From CAWFGS01 sp963815535 (GTDB lineage: Bacteria; Pseudomonadota; Alphaproteobacteria; Sphingomonadales; Sphingomonadaceae): a stretch of DNA of 64,000 bases. Location of the stretch: NCBI GenBank assembly GCA_963815535.1, contig CAWFGS010000007.1, positions 47,887 to 111,886 on the forward strand, given 5' to 3'. A program made the position numbers and the translations under genes. This document shows positions 57,900 to 64,000 of the stretch, piece by piece (the first letter of the stretch is position 1; the number at the start of each line of letters is the position of its first letter). The notes under the pieces were generated by a model. That model had not been told where the DNA came from and did no database searches. It saw nothing but the letters and a program-made list of their open reading frames with translations.

Positions 57900-58976
57900 A
57901 TGTATTTCTACCTCATCAGCTATGTGTTTCTAAATGTGATCCGCGCAATAACCACGCTCAACACGCGGCCCTATACGGTCGTGTTCTACAGTTTGTTCAT
58001 CATATTATTCATGGCAACGGCGTTCCGGTTCCAGGTCGGGTGCGACTGGGCGGGGTATTACTTCAACTACGAAATGGTGGAATCGCTGCCAGCGGACGAG
58101 GTGTTCCTGAGTTCCGACATCGCTTGGTGGGCCTTGCTGCTGGGGATTGTATCTCTCGATCTGCCATACCCCGTCGCCAACATCGTGCCGGCGATCATCC
58201 TGTTCTGGGGCCTCTGGCATTTAGCGAAGAATCAGCCTGATCCGATGACCGCTCTTATTTTCGCGGTGCCTATCATCGTGCTGGGGCTTGGCATGTCGGG
58301 CATTCGGCAAGGCGCTGCGCTAGGTCTGTTATGTTTTGCGTTCACTGCCCTTCGCAATGGACGGTCTCTGCGTTTTACGCTGTTCGTCCTGGCGGCGACC
58401 TTTTGGCATTCCAGCGCGATCGTGTTCATCATTCTCCTCCCATTCGTGATAACGCGCGAGATCCGGCGGCGGCTTCTGCTGCTCGCTTTGCTAGTCATTC
58501 CCACGGTCCTGATCCTGTTGTCCACATCGGCGGCTGACATCGCTCTCGAAAGATATACGGGCGAGGATGCAAGTTCCGCCGCCGGCGCCCCCGTCAGGCT
58601 GGCCGTCGCGGCAATTACCGGTTTGTTCTATCTGTTTTTCCTGAGGCCCAAATGGAAGGCCGTGCTGCCAGGTGATAGCGCGATCATAACCATATTTGCG
58701 CTGGCCATGATCGCATCTCCCGCGCTCATTCCGGTGTCATCCATCATCGCAGATAGGCTGGGTTATTATCTGATGATCCCGCAAATCGTGATCCTGGCCT
58801 CCATCCCCTATTTCCTGCGTGGTCGCGCGCTGCTAGCATCGCAGCTTTTCGCTTTCGGTCTGATGGCTGGATATATTGCGGTCTGGATACTTTTGTCGTC
58901 GCTCTTTGTACAGTGTTACGTGCCCTATCAGACGTGGCTTGGCGGGATGCCCAGCAAATATATGATCGATCTTTGA
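57900..58976 (+). CDS. EpsG-like polysaccharide polymerase (Wzy)
   Basis: A 358-aa polytopic protein with about 10 hydrophobic segments. The family pattern is seen in ATAFRFQVGCDWAGYYFNYE near the N terminus and GLGMSGIRQGAALGLLCFAF (the R-Q-G-x-A motif) near residue 140, followed by WHSSAIVF. It should polymerise lipid-linked repeat units at the periplasmic face. It is the last gene of the plus-strand operon and converges with the initiating transferase gene. Confidence 0.85.
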   Translation: MYFYLISYVFLNVIRAITTLNTRPYTVVFYSLFIILFMATAFRFQVGCDWAGYYFNYEMVESLPADEVFLSSDIAWWALLLGIVSLDLPYPVANIVPAIILFWGLWHLAKNQPDPMTALIFAVPIIVLGLGMSGIRQGAALGLLCFAFTALRNGRSLRFTLFVLAATFWHSSAIVFIILLPFVITREIRRRLLLLALLVIPTVLILLSTSAADIALERYTGEDASSAAGAPVRLAVAAITGLFYLFFLRPKWKAVLPGDSAIITIFALAMIASPALIPVSSIIADRLGYYLMIPQIVILASIPYFLRGRALLASQLFAFGLMAGYIAVWILLSSLFVQCYVPYQTWLGGMPSKYMIDL

Positions 58977-59000
58977 CCCGAGAGCGGTGTGTAGCGGCAG

Positions 59001-60335
59001 TTATTTCGAGCCGGCCCGAGATAGCACCACCATCAATGTCTTCAGCACGATCAGCAGATCGAGCCAGAGCGAGAAGTTCTTGATGTAGTAAAAATCGTAT
59101 TGGAGCTTCCGCGTGACGGCATCGTCCGAGGCGACATGGCCCTGCGTTACCTGCGCCCAGCCCGTAATGCCTGGTTTTACAACGTGGCGATACGGGTAGA
59201 ACTCGATCCTTTCAGCATACCACTGCGACAGCGCTTCGGCTTCCGGGCGTGGGCCGATGAGCGACAGATCGCCGCGGATCACGTTCCACAGCTGCGGCAG
59301 TTCGTCGATCCTAGTTCCGCGTAGGAACGCGCCCACCTTGGTGATGCGCGCATCGTTGATTTGGGTGACGGCAGCATCGCGCGCGGAAATGCCGGCCTCA
59401 GTCGCGCGCATGGTGCGCAATTTGTACACGGTGAACGGGAACATCCGAAACCCGATGCGTTTCTGCTTGAAGATGGCGGGGCCGGGACTGTCCAGCTTGA
59501 TGGCGATCATGGCGGCTGCGATGACGGGCGCAAGCAGCACGAATAAAATTAGCGCCGCACATCGATCCGTCACGTTTTTTGCCCAGAAATAGAATGTGCT
59601 GGGCCGAAGAGTGCCGAAGCTGTTTTCGCTGAGATGATCGATTCGCACCCGGCCTGTGAGCGATTCGCTGATCTGTTTGACGTGATAGATCGTGGCCCCG
59701 TTCATGGCAGCCTTGGCCAGCGCTCGTTCCCAACGGTCGTCAAATTGCGCATGGAGATCGGCGATGATGGGTGAACCGATTTCATCAAGATCGGCCGGAT
59801 CGCTGCATACACGGTATTCCAGCCCGGACAGTTCGGCAATCAGGGCATCCGTTTTGTGCGAAGGAATAACGCAGAGCGGGGCGGAATTGGCGCGGCGCGT
59901 CATGGCGCTAGCCAGCCAGCTGAACCCGATCCCGCATGCGGCACCTACCAGTACGAATGTGATACTGTACGGCAATCGGAACGCCAGAAGGACCACCAGG
60001 GCCACGGCCCATGGCAGGAAAAACGCCGGTAGCAGATAGGACAGGCGCCGCGAACCGGGGAACAACCGCAATTTGCGGTAGGACAGCAGGCTGAAAAAAT
60101 TAGCCGCCGCCGCAATGACGATGGAATTGACCAGCAGCGCAGGAAATCCCAGGATGCGATAACCGATCACTGCCACCAACCATTGGACCAGCGCCGTCAA
60201 TAGAAGGATAACGGGCAATTGCGCGCGGAATTTGTCGCGCAGTCGCTGTTCTTGAAAGGATCGTTGATCGGCGTAATCCACCTTCAGAAGATCGTCGGAT
60301 GCCGATTCGATAACGGGTTCGATGTGTGCGGACAT
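59001..60335 (-). CDS. Undecaprenyl-phosphate glycosyl-1-phosphate transferase (WcaJ/PssY-like)
   Basis: A 444-aa membrane enzyme that starts the repeat unit by moving a sugar-1-phosphate to undecaprenyl phosphate. Four N-terminal hydrophobic segments, a central Rossmann-like region and the C-terminal catalytic domain are seen: DRCAALILFVLLAPVIAAAM, FKQKRIGFRMFPFTVYKLRT, IDELPQLWNVIRGDLSLIGP with RPE, and VKPGITGWAQVTQGH. The gene stands alone on the minus strand at the end of the locus. Sugar specificity (glucose, galactose) cannot be told. Confidence 0.9.
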   Translation of the reverse strand: MSAHIEPVIESASDDLLKVDYADQRSFQEQRLRDKFRAQLPVILLLTALVQWLVAVIGYRILGFPALLVNSIVIAAAANFFSLLSYRKLRLFPGSRRLSYLLPAFFLPWAVALVVLLAFRLPYSITFVLVGAACGIGFSWLASAMTRRANSAPLCVIPSHKTDALIAELSGLEYRVCSDPADLDEIGSPIIADLHAQFDDRWERALAKAAMNGATIYHVKQISESLTGRVRIDHLSENSFGTLRPSTFYFWAKNVTDRCAALILFVLLAPVIAAAMIAIKLDSPGPAIFKQKRIGFRMFPFTVYKLRTMRATEAGISARDAAVTQINDARITKVGAFLRGTRIDELPQLWNVIRGDLSLIGPRPEAEALSQWYAERIEFYPYRHVVKPGITGWAQVTQGHVASDDAVTRKLQYDFYYIKNFSLWLDLLIVLKTLMVVLSRAGSK

Positions 60336-60879
60336 GGCTCTGCTGTTGTATGATGCGCTTCCACCCAGCGCGGATTTCTGTAGCCTTCCTCGTTTAGGAG
60401 TTTCGCTGCGAGAATGATACAGGCTGTAGTGAGATGGCGCGGGAATGGTTGCATAGGTTTTTTAGTTTGGTGTAGATCGCGTCTATTTATAATTGAGTAA
60501 GTTGCACGCAAATATTCACGCGTTGCGCTCATGCGGTTAAGCTAAATCGTGATGTAGTAGCTTCCTAAACTGTTGACGACAATTCAACTGCCTTAACTTG
60601 CTCGCACCTGCGTCTGGACAAATAGAGGTTATTAAGCGCGCTGGCAATAGTATGAAAGTCTAGGCATCACCGCCCCGCACCGATTGGAGTGGTCTTCATT
60701 TTTACTCCCAATCGGAGATAGAACCTAGGTGCGTTGTTGTGTGTGAGCGCTGTTAAAGCAGCGGGCGACATGGCGGGCCCCATCAGGCCTAGCAGAAAAC
60801 GACATAGCTTATTTAGTTTGGTGACGGACACCGCCAGAGCTGTATGCTCGAGAGACAAACATATTTTCTCCCGGTTGGA
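60336..60879. other. Non-coding region upstream of the initiating transferase
   Basis: About 540 bp. The first part should contain the promoter of the transferase gene. The remainder shows no convincing gene. Small ORFs here are not supported by any recognisable product, and it leads into the transposase debris. Confidence 0.5.
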
Positions 60880-61240
60880 GGTATTTACCCAAAACCGCAA
60901 CGACAAGAAGGGCCTGAGCAGGGTTCAAAAATAGCGTCTCATTGAGCAGCTTATCACGCATCCGGTCGTCGAAGCTTTCACAAAAGCCGTTAGACATCCT
61001 GCCCGGTGCGATATGATGTTAAACCATAGCAACATCCTGCACTACGTTACTAGTAGGCACAGTGCCATATTCGCTGATGAACATACTCGGCTTTCCGTGC
61101 TCGGCGATCAACCTGGCTAGTTCACGCACCACCATGCAACGAGATATTGATGTGACTGCTACCGCCTGCACGCAACTTTATGGTTGCGTCATTGGCGATG
61201 TGAAGCACACAAAACCGTCGCTCTGACGCTATCAAATCGT
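60880..61240 (-). pseudogene. IS3-family transposase (OrfB) fragment
   Basis: Minus-strand translation gives parts of the rve integrase core: DLIASERRFCVLHIANDATI, then one frame later VVRELARLIAEHGKPSMFIS, a TAA after VVQDVAMV, then HHIAPGRMSNGFCESFDDRM and RDKLLNETLF. In intact elements these are VDDVTR, SDNGTE and ESFNGRLRDE. The second catalytic Asp is changed (SEYG), a stop is present and both ends are missing. It is a decayed remnant. Confidence 0.75.
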
Positions 61241-61392
61241 GAACATAGTCGAGGCTTCAACGTTAGTTCGGCAGAACCAAAACGGAAGCTGGTGCGCTTG
61301 TCCCAACAACACGCTAGCGGCTGCGCCGCCACCTTACCGCTGAGCCTTCCTCTCGATAAAGGTGCTGGCCCTTCTTCCGTATCGGATCACAT

Positions 61393-61424
61393 AAAAAAAG
61401 GGTCGAACAAGTCGACCCTTTTTT
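61393..61424 (-). terminator. Rho-independent terminator of the small membrane-protein gene
   Basis: On the minus strand GGGTCGA-CTTGT-TCGACCC, flanked by A and T tracts (seven T), lies 20 bp after the stop at 61444. The flanking A/T runs could make it work in both directions. Confidence 0.9.
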
Positions 61425-61443
61425 ATTTAACAGCAACTTGTGA

Positions 61444-61662
61444 TCAAAGGCTAATTGGATCGTCGTCATCGCTGCCATCAGCTGCAATCACAATACCAGC
61501 AATCACAGCCGCTGCTGCGAGAATGGCAATCAAGATGCCGCTACCTGCAAGTTCTTCTTCTTGGGAAGAAGCTACAGCGCGCTGTGCAGCCGGGGCGGCG
61601 GATGCCGCGACAGGTGCCATAACCATAGAAGCAGCTGCAGCTGCTGCAAAAATCTTTTTCAT
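61444..61662 (-). CDS. Small secreted/membrane protein of unknown function
   Basis: A 72-aa protein: signal-peptide-like start MKKIFAAAAAASMVMAPVAA, a short linker with EEELAGSG, one hydrophobic helix (ILIAILAAAAVIAGIVIAAD) and an acidic tail GSDDDDPISL. The first segment may be cleaved after ASA. A proper terminator and a spaced start support a real gene. Similar small proteins with two hydrophobic segments occur in sphingomonads, by recollection, often near polysaccharide genes. The function is unknown. Confidence 0.75.
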   Translation of the reverse strand: MKKIFAAAAAASMVMAPVAASAAPAAQRAVASSQEEELAGSGILIAILAAAAVIAGIVIAADGSDDDDPISL

Positions 61663-62455
61663 TAAATTACTCCAATATCATTTTTACGATACAGCACTCT
61701 CAATGGCGATTCTCGAACGCAATGTCAATGGATTAGTGCATGATGCGAGCGCTCCCTGTCGCTTTCATCGAGTTGAGGGTGTGGTGCAAGCTCGAATGCT
61801 CTACGGCCAACCCCTCTGACCTTGGAGCCAGACCAGTAGTTTTGGGTGTTTGCGACGCCGTCTATCACCAGGATGGCTTACATCCATGAGGAATAGCGTT
61901 TTTTGATGCCGTCCGTTATGACCATCGTTGCAATGGTTTAATCGTGAGCTGCAATTTCCGTACACATGCGATACGAGAAGGTAAAAACAAACCTTCTTGC
62001 TCCTTCGTTTTTCGTGCACTCGCTTACTTGGCAAGCTAGGTGCGAGGCGTGTTAGTCTGATTTAGAAGAATGGCCGAGACCGTATAAGGAGGGTTGATCC
62101 AATACTAACATCAAAGATGGTTTCTGACGCAACGCGATCAAACCAGCCGGTAAGGATCGCCGACGGTAAAGGATTATATCTTGCAGTTGGAACAGGCAGT
62201 AGCAAAACGTGGATTTCTTAACGGCAAAAACCGTCGAAACCAGAAAGAATCGAACTCCTTCACGTATAATCCTTCGTTCGAGACATTGAAATAGGTTCTA
62301 TCGGCATCTCCATATTCCACAACCTACCGAAGCTAATTTTAATCTTTCGGTGGGCAGCAACTATCAGCGCATGACGTTGGGGATTTTATTGTCGCCCTTC
62401 TGCGATTAGCGTTAGCGTAAAGGAGAGGTGAAGGATCGAAAGGGGCTAGCATTCC
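61663..62455. other. Intergenic region with integrase debris
   Basis: About 790 bp. The right side of the region contains an integrase fragment (62117-62221, listed separately). The left side should contain the promoter of the small membrane-protein gene. No other gene was seen. Confidence 0.5.
62117..62221 (+). pseudogene. N-terminal fragment of a P4-type integrase
   Basis: A 34-codon stretch starting at an ATG reads VSDATRSNQPVRIADGKGLY and then LAVGTGSSKTWIS before a TAA. This is the DUF4102 pattern (DGKGLYL-V---GSKTW) of integrase N termini, parallel to NDGHGLNLHVATSGRKTW in the adjacent integrase. It is a relic of a third integrase of the same type. Confidence 0.7.
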
Positions 62456-63775
62456 ATGCTTACTCAGGAAATGGTGTCAAGTGCAGCCGCGACTGACAGG
62501 GCATATGAATTGAATGACGGGCATGGGCTGAACTTGCATGTCGCGACTAGCGGTCGTAAAACTTGGCGCTACGAGTATCGCTACCTAGGTGATGAGTACA
62601 TCATCGTATTAGGGACCTTGGGCGAGCTATCCTTGATGCAAGCCCGATCGAAGCGGAATTTTGCTCGAAGACTGCTCGCCAGCGGGGGCGACCCTCGAGA
62701 ATGGCATGAAGCCGGGATCCAACGCAGACGTGAAGCAGATCGGCATACGTTCGAAACGGTATTTCATGAATGGTACAACCTAAACCGCATTAGCTGGGGT
62801 AAGCGATACGCCAAAAATATCATCGCCGATATGAATCGCGATTTCATGCCAGACTTAGGGCGCCGCAAAATTTACGATATAAGCGAGCGACAGCTCTGCG
62901 AACTTCTTTGGAAGGTTGAGGACCGCATTACAAGCTTTTCGGCTTACCGCGTAGCTTTGCGATTGTCCCACGTATTTGATTATGCACAAGGCATCGGTGC
63001 GACCGATCGCAATCCTGCAAAATATCTACGGAATATCTTGAAGCCCAGGGCGCGTAACAAAAGTCGATCGTCTTTGCGAAACGTTAAAAAACTGCGCGCG
63101 ATGATCTCCGATATCGAGCGCGCCAGATCGACCCTCAATCCAAAACTAGTATCCCGCCTTCTTATTTTAACATGTCAGCGCTTGGCACCTGTCGTATCTA
63201 TGGAATGGTCGGAGCTTCGCGGTATCGATTGGTCGATGGAAGATATGACGAAATCGGAAGGATTATGGGTTATTCCAGCCGAAAAAGCCAAACAGGAAAT
63301 GCGGCTACGAAGGGACGCTTCGTTTGAACAATCGGTGGCCCTCTCTTCTCAATCTCTTGAACTTCTGCGCTGCGTTCGAAATCAGAACATAGCCTCGATA
63401 TATGTTTTTCCACAGCGGTGCAATCTTGATCGACCGATATCAATATCGACTGTAGCGCACCTATATCGAAACGCTGGCTATATCGGCATCCATACACCGC
63501 ACGGGTGGCGAACTAGTTTCAGCACTATCATGAACGAACTGTTGGAACGCGAGCTTGGACACGATCAGCGGTTGATGATCGACCGAATGGTCGTGGACCT
63601 GATTTTAGGTCATCGGCCCAAAGGACTAACAGCAGCAGAATTGATCTACAACCGCGCATCATTCATGCCTAGGCGGCGGGAAATTGCGAATATGTGGGCC
63701 GACCTAATTTTCGAAGGCGCGATGCCGTTGGAAGAGCTTATTGCGGTTGGTGGCATAAAATTCGGGGAGGTATAA
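62456..63775 (+). CDS. P4-type tyrosine integrase (distal)
   Basis: A 439-aa integrase related to the one at 18651. The N-terminal domain has ELNDGHGLNLHVATSGRKTW; the catalytic domain has Arg in TCQRLAP, HGWRTSFSTIMNE and Tyr398 in IYNRASF. All catalytic residues are present, so it could be active. It reads toward the distal attachment repeat, which is about 200 bp beyond its stop. This orientation relative to attR is unusual for a single P4-like element and suggests a second element in tandem. Confidence 0.92.
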   Translation: MLTQEMVSSAAATDRAYELNDGHGLNLHVATSGRKTWRYEYRYLGDEYIIVLGTLGELSLMQARSKRNFARRLLASGGDPREWHEAGIQRRREADRHTFETVFHEWYNLNRISWGKRYAKNIIADMNRDFMPDLGRRKIYDISERQLCELLWKVEDRITSFSAYRVALRLSHVFDYAQGIGATDRNPAKYLRNILKPRARNKSRSSLRNVKKLRAMISDIERARSTLNPKLVSRLLILTCQRLAPVVSMEWSELRGIDWSMEDMTKSEGLWVIPAEKAKQEMRLRRDASFEQSVALSSQSLELLRCVRNQNIASIYVFPQRCNLDRPISISTVAHLYRNAGYIGIHTPHGWRTSFSTIMNELLERELGHDQRLMIDRMVVDLILGHRPKGLTAAELIYNRASFMPRRREIANMWADLIFEGAMPLEELIAVGGIKFGEV

Positions 63776-63981
63776 AAATGTGTGTATCAAAGAACATGAG
63801 CGGCACGAAATTTTCTTGGACAGTCTTTTTAAGCGCAGCAAACCAAGAGTGGTAAAGTTAGTTGAGGACCGGGAATCTTATTGCAGCCTATATCAGCCAA
63901 CCAAAAAGCGGGTATAAGCAGGGGTATATTTCGAAGATACGTTAAATAAAAAGCACTTCTCGCATTCGTTTAGCTCAAGAA

Positions 63982-63997
63982 TTCGAATCCCTCCCTC
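63982..63997 (+). repeat. Distal attachment-site core (attR)
   Basis: The 16 bp ttcgaatccctccctc are identical to 18468-18483 within the tRNA-Ser. The sequence then reads GCT to the window edge instead of TCCGCCA, so identity beyond 16 bp is not seen. There is no complete tRNA here. It is the probable right end of the island. Confidence 0.7.
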
Positions 63998-64000
63998 GCT

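Larger units (their letters stand above)
18491..63997. mobile_element. tRNA-Ser-integrated genomic island (about 45.5 kb), composite
   Basis: The region is bounded by the tRNA-Ser gene and a distal copy of its 3' end. It has an integrase next to the tRNA and a second related integrase just inside the far repeat. It contains mobilization genes, AlpA- and XRE-type regulators, DNA methyltransferase genes, IS debris and a large surface-polysaccharide locus. Genes with visibly lower G+C and broken remnants contrast with the compact core region to the left. No type IV secretion genes are seen, so any transfer would depend on a helper. The existence of one composite element, as opposed to two tandem ones, is inference. 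Confidence 0.7.

Noticed and set aside
60667..60906. Minus-strand ORF of 79 codons and a plus-strand ORF 60734-60934
   Set aside because: Neither has a recognisable product or ribosome-binding site, and they partly overlap the IS3 debris.
63982..64000. Start of a second tRNA gene at the window end
   Set aside because: Only the T-arm/acceptor segment is present, with no upstream tRNA structure. It is better explained as an att repeat.

Overview
The window looks like a piece of an alphaproteobacterial chromosome, most probably from the order Sphingomonadales. This is inferred from the GcrA cell-cycle regulator, the high G+C core genes, the rimP-nusA-ylxR-infB-rbfA-truB-rpsO-pnp order and the style of the surface-polysaccharide genes; no database search was possible.

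Positions 1-18490 are conserved core chromosome. They hold the end of a pspF-like activator, the translation/RNA-decay superoperon (rimP, nusA, ylxR, infB, rbfA, truB, rpsO, pnp, with a DUF1697 gene, tdk, an M50 protease and a convergent glpD interleaved), an AstE/AspA-like hydrolase, a spermidine-synthase-like protein, a DUF1993 protein, gcrA, an ABC-2 permease, hspQ and a tRNA-Ser(CGA).

From the 3' end of that tRNA to the window end there appears to be one large genomic island of about 45.5 kb. It is bounded by a 16-bp direct repeat of the tRNA 3' end (18468-18483 and 63982-63997) and carries two related tyrosine integrases, one at each end (18651 and 62456). The tRNA-proximal part (18.6-32 kb) looks like an integrative mobilizable element: integrase, AlpA-like regulator, double-XRE regulator, divergent DNA methyltransferase, two 3'-5' exonuclease-like genes, unknown proteins, a relaxase and a MobC-like accessory protein, but no conjugation apparatus. 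It ends in the debris of an MmeI-type methyltransferase.

The rest (32-60.3 kb) is a surface-polysaccharide locus. It contains rmlCBDA (dTDP-L-rhamnose), an IS relic, an fdt-like trio (dTDP-3-acylamino-deoxyhexose), a Wzx flippase, glycosyltransferases, a UDP-sugar dehydrogenase/epimerase pair, a WbpS-like amidotransferase, a Wza exporter, a Wzc-type chain-length tyrosine kinase, an O-antigen ligase-type protein, an EpsG-like polymerase and an initiating glycosyl-1-phosphate transferase. Together these could make, flip, polymerise and export a rhamnose/aminosugar/uronic-acid polymer. The last 3.6 kb hold IS3 debris, a small membrane protein, an integrase fragment and the second integrase.

Many obviously conserved genes are split by single-base indels. 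Those between 3.9 and 12.1 kb, including essential genes, are all +1. This points to uncorrected sequencing or assembly errors, so split genes are reported here as single reconstructed loci; each reconstruction restores an integer codon count and a normal family length.
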